Positions 16,966 through 25,078 of a stretch of 64,000 nucleotides of DNA are shown here, piece by piece. Below the pieces are notes generated by a model, which worked only from the letters and a program-made list of their open reading frames with translations, searched no databases and had not been told where the DNA came from. The DNA is taken from the NCBI GenBank assembly GCA_963748315.1, contig CAVVIK010000006.1, forward strand, positions 372,001 through 436,000, in the 5' to 3' direction. Both the position numbers and the translations under genes were made by a program. Position 1 is the first letter of the stretch. The number at the start of each line of letters is the position of its first letter. Source of the stretch: DASPHG01 sp963748315. GTDB taxonomy: Bacteria; Actinomycetota; Thermoleophilia; Solirubrobacterales; Thermoleophilaceae.

Positions 16966-18348
16966 CTAGGCGAACCTGCGGAGCGCGAGCCGCGCGAGCG
17001 CCCCGAACCCGAGCGTGAGCGCCGCCAGGTGCGCTACCGCGCCCGCCATCCCGCCCGCGTCGTTGAGCGCAGCATCCATCGCGTCGAGCGTCGGCTTGAA
17101 CGGGAACAGCGCCGACACGACGCGGATGACGTCGTAGAGCGCGGACGAGACCGCTCCCGACGGCACGAGGGCGAGGAACGCGAGCGGCAGCCCGAGCATG
17201 AACGCGAGCAGAGACGCCGCCCTCACCTCCCGCGTGAGGGCGCCAACCGCCAGGCCGAGCGCGGCGAACGCGATCGAGCCCGTGGCCACCCCGACGATCC
17301 ACAACGGGAAGCGGCCCCAGTCGAGGTCGACGAACAGCGCCAGGCCGCACAACATCAGGATCCCGAGCACGGTCGAGCACGCCATCGCCAGCACGGCCTT
17401 CTCGGAGAGGAGCCCGGTGGGCGACACGAGCCCGCGGATCAGGCGCGCGAACGCGTTCTCCTCGCGCTCCAGCGCGAGCATCCCGGCCGCCAGCAGGACT
17501 GTCACGAACATCAGCGAGATCGAGACGGCCACGGCAACCGCGAACGACGACAGCGGCGTGGTGCCGCCCTCGATGACCTGCGTGTCGATCTTGATCGGCG
17601 CCCCGATCGTGTTCAGGATCTCGTCCGAGAGATCGAGGTTCTGGCGTGCGAGCTCGCCGAAGCGCAGCACCCGGTCGAGCTGGCGGCGCGCCTCCGAGTT
17701 CGGCGGCAGTTGCGCCTGCGCCGCGCGCACGATCGCGTTCGAGCGGTCGAGCCCCAGCACTTCGATGTTGCCGCCTAGGAGCGGGATCGAGATGTCGCCG
17801 CCCGTGACGATCAAATCGAGGTAGCTGAGCGCGACCTCCGTCAGCTTCTTCGTCAGCGCCGCGTTGGCGTCCTGCGCCTGCGACTTGATCGTGTCCTCGA
17901 CGTAGCGCGCCTTGACCGGATCCTCGGCGTTGAAATAGACCTTGACCGTCGGCGGCTCGACCGCCTGGAGGCTCTGCAGCGCCTGCAGCTTCTGGGTGAC
18001 GTCCTCCGGGATCACGAGCGCCGCCAGGACGTCCCCGCTGCGCACCTTGTCGAGCGCCTCGTCCTCGCACTCCTCCGGCTCGCGGTCCTCGCAGTCGATG
18101 CGGACCGGGTCGATGCTCCTGAAGAGCGTGTCCGAGTAGTCGGAAAGGTCGATCTCCTCCCCTCCCAACTCGAGCTGGTTCTGCTCGGCGGGCACGAGGT
18201 TGACGAACGCGACGCGCGGCTTGTCCGGGCCGCGCGACAGCGCGAAGCCGATCAGGACCGCGATGACGATCGGGTAGATCACGAGCAGCGCGAGAAGGAG
18301 TGGCGAGCGGCGCAGGATCTGGACGTCCTTGACGAGCAGCCAGCGCAT
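16966..18348 (-). CDS. ABC-2 type transporter permease
   Basis: A 460-aa membrane protein. One N-terminal helix (SPLLLALLVIYPIVIAVLIG) is followed by a ~200-residue extracytoplasmic region, then five or so helices (FAVAVAVSISLMFVTVLLAAG, VLAMACSTVLGILMLCGLALF, SLLAFMLGLPLAFLALVPSG). This is the ABC-2/DrrB-YhgE-like topology with a large first loop. The ATG (18346-18348) overlaps the ATPase stop (TGATG), so they form one exporter. The substrate is unknown. Lying directly before hemB it could serve tetrapyrrole or cytochrome assembly, but that is only positional inference. Confidence 0.87.
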   Translation of the reverse strand: MRWLLVKDVQILRRSPLLLALLVIYPIVIAVLIGFALSRGPDKPRVAFVNLVPAEQNQLELGGEEIDLSDYSDTLFRSIDPVRIDCEDREPEECEDEALDKVRSGDVLAALVIPEDVTQKLQALQSLQAVEPPTVKVYFNAEDPVKARYVEDTIKSQAQDANAALTKKLTEVALSYLDLIVTGGDISIPLLGGNIEVLGLDRSNAIVRAAQAQLPPNSEARRQLDRVLRFGELARQNLDLSDEILNTIGAPIKIDTQVIEGGTTPLSSFAVAVAVSISLMFVTVLLAAGMLALEREENAFARLIRGLVSPTGLLSEKAVLAMACSTVLGILMLCGLALFVDLDWGRFPLWIVGVATGSIAFAALGLAVGALTREVRAASLLAFMLGLPLAFLALVPSGAVSSALYDVIRVVSALFPFKPTLDAMDAALNDAGGMAGAVAHLAALTLGFGALARLALRRFA

Positions 18349-19046
18349 CAGTGGCCCCGCTGGCGGAGGAAGGCCACGAACGCCTCCTCGAAGTCGAGAC
18401 CGGTTGCGCCGACGGTCTGCTCGAGCTCGCGCGGGGTGCCCGCGAACAACAGCTCGCCGTCCGCGAGCACGACGACACGGTGCGCGTGCCGCTCGGCCTC
18501 CTGGACGTCGTGCGTCGCGTACACGATCGCGGTGCCCTGGGACTCGAGCGCGAGCAGGAACTCCCACAGCCGCTCGCGCTGGCGCGGGTCGAGCGCAGAG
18601 CTCGGCTCGTCGAGCAGCAGGACCGGCGGCTCCGGCAGGAGGCCGATGGCGATGTTCACGCGCTGGCGGTTCCCGCCTGAGAGGACGTTGATCTGGTCGT
18701 CGGCCCGGTCGCCGAGCCCGGTCTGCGCGAGCATCCGGTCCACCGCGGCGTCGACGTCGGCGCAGCGCTCCAGTCGTGCGAACAGGCGGAGGTTCTCGGC
18801 CACCGTGAGCTTGCCGTACAGGGCAGCCTGCTGGGGAACCCAGCCGGCGCGTCCGTCGGGGCCGGCGACGGTCCCCTCGTCGGGGCGCTGGATGCCGGCA
18901 AGGATCGAGAGAAGCGTCGTCTTGCCCGCGCCGTTCGGGCCGATCACCGCGACGCGTTCGCCCTCGGTCGCCGCGACGGACACGCCGCGCAGCGCTTCAC
19001 GCGTCCCGTAGCGCTTGACGAGCCCTTTCGCCTCGATGACCGGCAA
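18348..19046 (-). CDS. ABC transporter ATP-binding protein
   Basis: A 232-aa nucleotide-binding subunit. The TTG at 19044-19046 is taken as start because it gives the usual beginning (PVIEAKGLVKRYGTREALRG); the open frame upstream overlaps the divergent gene. Walker A is GPNGAGKTT, the signature is LSGGNRQRV, Walker B is VLLLDEPSSALDP and the switch histidine is in YATHDVQEAE. It pairs with the permease encoded immediately downstream. The 36-bp gap to the divergent YmdB-like gene must hold promoters for both directions. Confidence 0.93.
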   Translation of the reverse strand: MPVIEAKGLVKRYGTREALRGVSVAATEGERVAVIGPNGAGKTTLLSILAGIQRPDEGTVAGPDGRAGWVPQQAALYGKLTVAENLRLFARLERCADVDAAVDRMLAQTGLGDRADDQINVLSGGNRQRVNIAIGLLPEPPVLLLDEPSSALDPRQRERLWEFLLALESQGTAIVYATHDVQEAERHAHRVVVLADGELLFAGTPRELEQTVGATGLDFEEAFVAFLRQRGH

Positions 19047-19082
19047 GGGCCGAAAGCTAGACGTTGCGAGAATGCGGCGGCA

Positions 19083-19856
19083 ATGAAGCTTCTGTTCATC
19101 GGCGACGTCGTTGGCAGCCCGGGCCGGCGCGTGCTCGAGGCGGCGCTGCCGGCGCTGCGCGAAGAGCACTCTCCGGACTGGCTCGTCGTGAACGGCGAGA
19201 ACTCCGCGGGTGGGCTGGGCGTCACCGCAAAGACCGCGCGTGCGTTCTTCGACATGGGCTTCGACGCGATCACGCTCGGCAACCACACCTATCGCCACCG
19301 CGAGGTCTATGCCTACCTCGACGAGGAGCCCCGGATCGTGCGACCGGCCAATTACGTCAAGGGCAACCCGGGCCACGGCCACACCATCGTCGAGAAGGAC
19401 GGCGGCCGGCTCGGCGTGGTGAACCTGTCGGGCACCGTCTTCATGAAGGCCGCGCGATCACCCTTCACCGAGATCGACGCGATCCTCGAGGAGCTCGAGG
19501 GGCGTGCCGACCACGTCCTGGTGGACTTCCATGCGGAGGCGACGAGCGAGAAGGTGGCGATGGGCTGGCACCTCGACGGGCGGGTCACCGCATGCGTCGG
19601 GACGCACACTCACGTGCCGACCGCCGACGCGCGCGTCCTGCCCGGCGGGACGGCCTACATCTCGGACGTGGGCATGACGGGATCCCGCGACAGCGTCATC
19701 GGCGTCCGCACCGAGCAGGCGCTCGAGTCGTTCCGGACTCAGATGCCTGTGCGCTTCGACACCGCGGAGGACAACCCGTGGGTCAATGCAGTGCTGATCG
19801 AGGGACGGCCGGATGGGCTTGCGGCGTCGATCCGGCCGCTGCTCGTGACGCCTTGA
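19083..19856 (+). CDS. YmdB-family metallophosphoesterase
   Basis: A 257-aa di-metal phosphodiesterase of the YmdB/TIGR00282 family, members of which hydrolyse 2',3'-cyclic nucleotides. Metal-ligand motifs in order: GDVVGSPGRR (residues 7-16), VVNGENSAGG, ITLGNHTYRHRE, VLVDFHAEATSEK and CVGTHTHVPTAD. The frame is intact and cytoplasmic. Its last 74 bp overlap the 3' end of the convergent GT87-like gene, which is long for this window and may mean that gene's end is misread. Confidence 0.93.
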   Translation: MKLLFIGDVVGSPGRRVLEAALPALREEHSPDWLVVNGENSAGGLGVTAKTARAFFDMGFDAITLGNHTYRHREVYAYLDEEPRIVRPANYVKGNPGHGHTIVEKDGGRLGVVNLSGTVFMKAARSPFTEIDAILEELEGRADHVLVDFHAEATSEKVAMGWHLDGRVTACVGTHTHVPTADARVLPGGTAYISDVGMTGSRDSVIGVRTEQALESFRTQMPVRFDTAEDNPWVNAVLIEGRPDGLAASIRPLLVTP

Positions 19857-21021
19857 CGAGGCGCCTGATCTCCCACGCGGCGAGCGCAAGCATCAGGAGT
19901 AGGAGCACGTTGCGCGCTGCGACCGCGGCCAGCATCTCCTCGTCGCGGTCGACCAGGTCGAAGTAGCGGTCGGGGAACCAGACGAGCGTCACCGCAATCG
20001 CGCCGGTCGTGACGGCGCCGAGCGCGTACATCCCCCACGCCCACGCAACCGCCGCGAGTGGCACGAGCCAGAGCATGAACTGCGGCGAGAGCACCTTCCC
20101 GAATGTCGCGACGGCCGCGGCGCCCGTCAGCGCGGCGAGCACGAGCCCGCGCATATCGCTGAGGCGGGCGGCGCTGACGGTGAGCATGAGGATGGCGATC
20201 GCCAGGACCGCGAGGAAGCCGGCCGTGACCGCGTCCGCGGCCGGGTGCGTGAGGCCATCGGAGCGGTGGCTGTGTTTGGGCGTCGGAGCTCGGCCGCCGC
20301 CCTCCTCGACGCCGTTGAGAACCGTTGCGGGCAGGCTTTCGATCTGCACCGGGCGGTCGACGTGGTACTCGACCGCATTCGCGGCTCCGTCCGCCGACAG
20401 GCCGACCCCCGCACCGACCGTCAACGCGACGACGACGGCCGCGACCACAAGTCCGCTGATCGCCTCCCCGCGGCGGCCCTGCCCGAGCAGCCACGCGACG
20501 GCGATCGGGACGGCGATCAGCGGAAACAGCTTCAGCGCGCCACCGATCCCGAAGAGGGCGAACCCGGTCTTCGACCGCCCGGTGCCGATCGCGACCAGCC
20601 CCGCCAGGAGGCACAGCACCGGCGCGAGGTCGAAGTGCGTCCGGATCATCGCGCCGGTCGCCAGCGGCGCGAGCGCGACTACGAGGAGCGCCACCCATTC
20701 GCGGCCGCCGCCGAGCGCCGCGAGGCGGCCGGTCGTGAACAAGACGCCCGCAGCGAGGATGAACACGAGCACTGCGAACGCGTAGCGGAAGGTCTCGGGG
20801 TCGAGCGAGACGAGGCCAGGCAGCGCGATCAGCGGCGCCGCCAGCGGGGGGTACTCGAAGCCGACCTCGCGGTAAGGCACGACCCCGTCCAAAAACAGGT
20901 CGGCGTACGCCCGGTAAAGCGGTACATCGCTGACGAGCTCGTCCTGCCAGGGGTCGACGAGGAACGTCAGGCAGAACGTCGCGACGAGCAGAACGCCCGC
21001 GCCTATCCGTACCCACCTCAC
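19783..21021 (-). CDS. GT87-like (DUF2029) polyprenyl-linked membrane glycosyltransferase
   Basis: A 412-aa polytopic protein with about ten hydrophobic segments. GTG 21019-21021 overlaps the upstream stop. An FEYPPLAAPLIALPG block after the first extracytoplasmic loop, the RTHFDLAPVLCLLAG helix and a FALFGIGGALKLFPLIAVP segment are typical of GT87/DUF2029 mannosyltransferase-like enzymes, which use polyprenyl-phosphate sugars outside the membrane. The last ~25 residues (Ala/Pro-rich) run into the YmdB gene and may not be genuine. It is the last gene of a minus-strand set with GtrA, another glycosyltransferase and a phosphodiesterase-family protein. Confidence 0.8.
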   Translation of the reverse strand: MRWVRIGAGVLLVATFCLTFLVDPWQDELVSDVPLYRAYADLFLDGVVPYREVGFEYPPLAAPLIALPGLVSLDPETFRYAFAVLVFILAAGVLFTTGRLAALGGGREWVALLVVALAPLATGAMIRTHFDLAPVLCLLAGLVAIGTGRSKTGFALFGIGGALKLFPLIAVPIAVAWLLGQGRRGEAISGLVVAAVVVALTVGAGVGLSADGAANAVEYHVDRPVQIESLPATVLNGVEEGGGRAPTPKHSHRSDGLTHPAADAVTAGFLAVLAIAILMLTVSAARLSDMRGLVLAALTGAAAVATFGKVLSPQFMLWLVPLAAVAWAWGMYALGAVTTGAIAVTLVWFPDRYFDLVDRDEEMLAAVAARNVLLLLMLALAAWEIRRLVKASRAAAGSTPQAHPAVPRSALH

Positions 21022-22598
21022 GCGCGCGCGAACTCCGAGGGGTCGCGTTGGGCGGCGAAGAGCGCCGCCAGCACCAGTGGGGCGAACCACACGATGTACA
21101 GATAGAACCAGTGGACGGTGACGAGTTGGAGGCCGATCAGCACGGCCGCGGCGAGTGCCGCGACCTGAACGGTGTCCCGTCGGCGAGGCACGAACGCCAG
21201 CGCAACCGCCAACCCGGCGACCCCCACCTTGAGCACGGTCTGGAGCCAGTCGAGCCCCGGCTCCTGTCCCCAGACGCTGAACGGCGACTCTCGCCCGGCG
21301 TGGAAGCCGATGGTGGTGTCGTAGAAGTCGCGTAGGCCGCCGTCCGGTAGGAACGGGACGACGACCACGACGACGGTCACGGCGAGCACCACCGCGTAAC
21401 GCAGCGGCCGGCCGAGTGTCGCGAACAGAGGCACGAGCGCGAGCGGAGCGAACTTCGCCGCAGACGCGAGCCCGACAAGCGCGCCCCGGGTGGCGGGCAT
21501 CGTGGCCGCGACGAGCGCCCAGACGAGCAGCGCCGCTATCAGCGTGTCGTTCGAGTTCGTGGAGAGCGCGAACAGGCTGTACGGGAACGCGACCCAGGCG
21601 TACGCAAGCGCGATCCCAAGCGTCCGCCCGCGCAGGCGGAGGCCGAGCACGTACAGGCCCAGCGTCGTCAGCAGATCGAACGTGATCGCGGCAGCATGCG
21701 CGGCGGGAAGGTCGTCCCAGACGCCCTTCCAGGGCAGCAGCTGCTCCCACGGGATGTACACGAGGTAGGCGACCGGGCCGTAGACGTTCCCGCTCTGGTT
21801 GTCGGACGCGAACTTGCCGTCGTAGAGCGGGTCACCGTCCATGATCCGGTCCGCTCCGATGACGCCCGAGTAGCCGACGTCGATCACGTTCGAGTCGATC
21901 ACGTTCAGCGCGATGCGGAATCCGACGAGGAAGACGAGCGCGAGCAGGAGTGCCTCGGCCGGCACGTGTGGCACCAGCTTCCCGACGCGCTCGCGCCGGC
22001 GCCATCCCTCCCAGAGCATGCGCCCCATGACATAGAGCAAGACGGGGTACGCGAGTGGCACCGACCACCCGATCTCGCCCTCGTTGAAGAAGATGTGCGA
22101 GACGCCGAACCCGAGCAGCACAAGCAGATCCAGGTGAAGCAGCCGCAGGGGCCTGCGAAAGTCGACGAAGGGCAAGAGGAAGAGCAGCCCGAGCGGCACC
22201 AGGAGCCAGGGCGAGTTCCACTTCCGGCCGAACGCCCCCTCGTACCCGCGTGCCATCCGCCATGCAACCTGGTCCCCGGTCCAGGACTCGAGGATCGCGC
22301 CGCTGCGGTCGTCGACGTGGACCTGCACCACCTCGTCGTCGCCGTCGAACCACGACACCTGCCAGCGGCCGGGAAGGCGCGTGTAGGCCGTCGGCTCCAT
22401 GGAGGGGTGGGCGTCACGCTCCTCCTTCACCTTCGCGTCGCGGGACGAGATCGCCTCCACTTGGCGCGCGGTCTTCGTGTAGCCCGGCGGTGCGACGTCG
22501 TCGCTCGGCGGCCGCTCCAAGTCGACGGCGTGCGCCGGAGGCGCTGCCGCCGCAAACGCGACCGCTAGGCCGGCGGCCGCGAGCGCGCGAAGCTCCAC
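21018..22598 (-). CDS. Polytopic membrane glycosyltransferase-like protein with exported N-terminal domain
   Basis: A 526-aa protein. The GTG at 22596-22598 gives a signal peptide (ALAAAGLAVAFAAAAPPAHA) followed by a ~100-residue soluble domain (GRWQVSWFDGDDEVVQVHVD) and then ten or more helices. GPVAYLVYIPWEQLLPW and STNSNDTLIAALLVWALVA are of the kind seen in GT87/GT39-like integral glycosyltransferases. The soluble domain resembles a small PepSY-like fold only loosely and I do not assign it. It overlaps the GtrA gene by 34 bp upstream and couples by GTGA to the GT87-like gene downstream. Confidence 0.72.
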   Translation of the reverse strand: MELRALAAAGLAVAFAAAAPPAHAVDLERPPSDDVAPPGYTKTARQVEAISSRDAKVKEERDAHPSMEPTAYTRLPGRWQVSWFDGDDEVVQVHVDDRSGAILESWTGDQVAWRMARGYEGAFGRKWNSPWLLVPLGLLFLLPFVDFRRPLRLLHLDLLVLLGFGVSHIFFNEGEIGWSVPLAYPVLLYVMGRMLWEGWRRRERVGKLVPHVPAEALLLALVFLVGFRIALNVIDSNVIDVGYSGVIGADRIMDGDPLYDGKFASDNQSGNVYGPVAYLVYIPWEQLLPWKGVWDDLPAAHAAAITFDLLTTLGLYVLGLRLRGRTLGIALAYAWVAFPYSLFALSTNSNDTLIAALLVWALVAATMPATRGALVGLASAAKFAPLALVPLFATLGRPLRYAVVLAVTVVVVVVPFLPDGGLRDFYDTTIGFHAGRESPFSVWGQEPGLDWLQTVLKVGVAGLAVALAFVPRRRDTVQVAALAAAVLIGLQLVTVHWFYLYIVWFAPLVLAALFAAQRDPSEFARA

Positions 22599-23038
22599 AT
22601 CTTGTTCCCGACGAAGTTGAGCGGCGTTGCCGCGACGATCGAGATCGCCTGGGCGGGCAGCTCCGCGATTCCGGCGACGCTGACCAGCAGCTCGAGGATG
22701 CCGGCGGCGAACAAGAAAGCGGCGACGCTGACGGTGAAGAACCGCGCGGCCTGGAACCCCGCATGGCCGTGCGACGCGACGAAGGTCCAGTGGCGGTTCC
22801 ACCAGAAGTTGTTGGCGACCGCCACGACGAATGCGCATGTCGCGGCGACGAGGTGATGCATCGAGAAGAGCCCCACGCACGCCGCGAACACGCACAGGTT
22901 GACCACGTAGCCGGAGCCGCCGACCACGCAGAACTTGACCAGCTGGTACCAGTTGTGCGGGCGCCGTAGACCGTGCCGGACGCGGGTGTGCGCGCGAGGT
23001 GAAGCGTGCGCCGCGAGAGCGGCGCTCTCGTCCTGCAT
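22565..23038 (-). CDS. GtrA-family membrane protein
   Basis: A 157-aa protein with four transmembrane helices, the GtrA/flippase-like family that assists movement or use of polyprenyl-linked sugars. The N-terminal FCVVGGSGYVVNLCVFAACVG, ANNFWWNRHWTF and C-terminal PLNFVGNKMWSF blocks are characteristic. I chose the ATG at 23036-23038; an upstream ATG at 23062 would overlap the previous gene. It lies among membrane glycosyltransferases, supporting a role in envelope glycan assembly. Confidence 0.87.
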   Translation of the reverse strand: MQDESAALAAHASPRAHTRVRHGLRRPHNWYQLVKFCVVGGSGYVVNLCVFAACVGLFSMHHLVAATCAFVVAVANNFWWNRHWTFVASHGHAGFQAARFFTVSVAAFLFAAGILELLVSVAGIAELPAQAISIVAATPLNFVGNKMWSFARSRPPA

Positions 23039-23048
23039 CTGGTGGAGG

Positions 23049-24503
23049 CTAGTTGATCCCAAAGTGGCTCGCGATGACCGGAACAGCGTCGCGGATCGTC
23101 CACTGAACCCGCTCCGAGGCCGAGTCGGGGCCTACGCCGCACATCACCAGCACGCCGAGCGAGTCGGCGCGGTGAAGGGCGCCGTGGCTTCCACCGCCGA
23201 CGTGGTGGCGGCCACCCCAGTCGACGAACTCGTAGCCGGGCGCAGCCGAGACGAGAACCTCACCCGCGCGCGGGCATTGGAGCGCCGACCAGAGCCTGTC
23301 GAGCGCATCCGGGTACTCGTTGCTCCAGGCGCGCCCGTCCGACACCTCGAGCCCCAGCGCCTCGAGGCCTCCGTCGACGCTCCAGTGGCCGCCCCGGAGG
23401 TCGATCAGGTCGCCGCCCGGCTGAAACCGCAGCTGCGCACCGCGCGACGACTCGACGATCGCCTCGCCGGCGGACAGGTGCGCGACCAGGTCGACGCCCT
23501 CGACCTGGCACAGATCGCGCGCAATCGCCGGCACGACCGCTTCGCGGTCGTCAGGATCGAGCACGTAGACCATCGCCGAGCGCGCGGACGGGCAGACGGC
23601 GATGTCCGCGTCCCGCGGATCGCCGTCGGGCATCAGCACGCTGCGGTGGTCCAGCTCGTTGGCGAGGTTGACTCCGTGCTCGATCGGCGTCTGTGAGTGA
23701 TCGGAGAGCACGATCACGGCGTGGTCCTCGAGGAACGCGTCGATCCCGCCGCCCGCGTGCATCATCCGCTCGATCGCGCGGTCTGCCTCGACGATCGAGC
23801 TCGTTTGCGCGTACGGCCCGTAGCGGTGCGAGTGGGTGTCGTTGTCGGGCAGCGACAACAGCATGAAGTCGAACAGGTCGTTCTCCACCAGGTGCGCAGC
23901 AACGCAGCCCGAGTGCCGGTCGCGCTGACCCGGCATCCCGAGCGTCGAGCGGCAATCGGTCCGGCGTGAGGAGAACAGGTCCGCGTAGAAGAGCTCCGTC
24001 GGGCCCCACACCGCGTGCCTGAACTGGGCCGCCTTTGCGATGCGCGTGTACGGGCCCGCCTCGTCCGCTTCGTGCCGGTGCCTGCCGCGGAAGATCAGAT
24101 AGGTCGTGCATGCCGCCCTCAGGCCTGCGTCCTCGACGACCTCGAACACCGTCCGCTCGGCGCGGCTCAGGTGAGCGAGGTTCATGTTGTAGACGGTGTC
24201 GTAGAGCGAGCGCACGATCCCGAACGTGCGCGTCGCGGCGAACGAAGAGCCGTACTCGACATACCGCTCCTCGCCGCGGTGGTACCAGTTCATCGACGGG
24301 ATGTGGTGGCGGTCGGGTCCCAGGCCTGTCGTGATGCTCGAGGACGCCACGGGGGTCACCGACGGGAAGCTCGATACGCAGTCGCGGATGTAGACGCCGC
24401 GCTCGACGAGCGCCTTCAGGGCCGGTGCGTGGCCGGAGTCGATCGCACGCTCGAGCATCTCCGGCTTGAGCGAGTCGATGACCGCTAGTACGAGCTTCTT
24501 CAC
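23049..24503 (-). CDS. Alkaline phosphatase superfamily protein (nucleotide pyrophosphatase/phosphodiesterase type)
   Basis: A 484-aa metal-dependent hydrolase. D9 in VLAVIDSLKPEML and the nucleophile region FPSVTPVASSSITTG form the first metal site. LPDNDTHSHRYGP and VLSDHSQTPIEHG supply the rest, and GGSHGALHRADSLGVL is the C-terminal metal histidine block. There is no clear signal peptide, so it may act in the cytoplasm. The substrate is unknown. The GTG start overlaps the DUF4126 stop (GTGA), placing it in the same transcript as GtrA and the glycosyltransferases, where it might process a lipid- or nucleotide-linked intermediate. Confidence 0.85.
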   Translation of the reverse strand: MKKLVLAVIDSLKPEMLERAIDSGHAPALKALVERGVYIRDCVSSFPSVTPVASSSITTGLGPDRHHIPSMNWYHRGEERYVEYGSSFAATRTFGIVRSLYDTVYNMNLAHLSRAERTVFEVVEDAGLRAACTTYLIFRGRHRHEADEAGPYTRIAKAAQFRHAVWGPTELFYADLFSSRRTDCRSTLGMPGQRDRHSGCVAAHLVENDLFDFMLLSLPDNDTHSHRYGPYAQTSSIVEADRAIERMMHAGGGIDAFLEDHAVIVLSDHSQTPIEHGVNLANELDHRSVLMPDGDPRDADIAVCPSARSAMVYVLDPDDREAVVPAIARDLCQVEGVDLVAHLSAGEAIVESSRGAQLRFQPGGDLIDLRGGHWSVDGGLEALGLEVSDGRAWSNEYPDALDRLWSALQCPRAGEVLVSAAPGYEFVDWGGRHHVGGGSHGALHRADSLGVLVMCGVGPDSASERVQWTIRDAVPVIASHFGIN

Positions 24504-25060
24504 CGCAATATGCGGAGGCCCTCGTACTTCCGGCCTTCGGCGTCGCGGCCGCGGACGAGGAGAAGCAGGAAGGCGCCCAGCGCCCCGAACGCGAGTGGCG
24601 GGATCACTACGGAGACGATCGCGATGCTGAGCGCGATCAGGTCGCCGTAGGCCGACAGGAAGCCGGCATCCGAGTCGAGCCGCGCGCGTGCGCGCGCGAA
24701 GAAGCGGGCGCTCACGTACCAGGCGAGCGCGGCACAGGCGGCGCCGAGCGGGAGCCCGATCCAGCCCTCGCGGCCACCCTCGGTGAGCGAGCCGGCGAAC
24801 AGCAGGGCGCCGAGCACGACCGCCGTCGCCGCCAGGAGCCGTGGCGGGACTTCGACGGGATACGAGATCACGGCGAGGACGACCAGCACGACGATGAACG
24901 GGATCGACTCCAGGAACGCGAAGTCGCCGCCGGAGAAGTTGACGCCGAGGTCAGCGCGGCCGAGCGAGGCGGCGAGGATCGGCGGCAGGAACGGCCTGAC
25001 GCCGGAGGCTGATGCAAGGCCCGTGCCCTGCCCGATGTCCAGAAAGAGGGAGATGGCGAC
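24500..25060 (-). CDS. DUF4126-like membrane protein
   Basis: About 186 aa with four to five transmembrane segments (FIVVLVVLAVISYPVEV, LLAATAVVLGALLFAGS, DLIALSIAIVSVVIPPLAFG). The N-terminal LFLDIGQGTGLASASGVRPFLPPILAASLG resembles DUF4126 proteins. No ATG, GTG or TTG is visible in frame near the expected start; the frame simply opens after 25060, so the start codon is unresolved and may have been altered by an indel. The function is unknown. It heads the minus-strand envelope gene set, divergent from the aminotransferase gene. Confidence 0.65.
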   Translation of the reverse strand, partial: VAISLFLDIGQGTGLASASGVRPFLPPILAASLGRADLGVNFSGGDFAFLESIPFIVVLVVLAVISYPVEVPPRLLAATAVVLGALLFAGSLTEGGREGWIGLPLGAACAALAWYVSARFFARARARLDSDAGFLSAYGDLIALSIAIVSVVIPPLAFGALGAFLLLLVRGRDAEGRKYEGLRILR

Positions 25061-25078
25061 TAGGTACCCTGGAGCGCG

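Noticed and set aside
15965..18478. A very long minus-strand frame joining ABC permease region and hemB
   Set aside because: Upstream of MAFPATRLRR it is Arg/Ala-rich shadow of the permease, which reads in its own frame from 18348.
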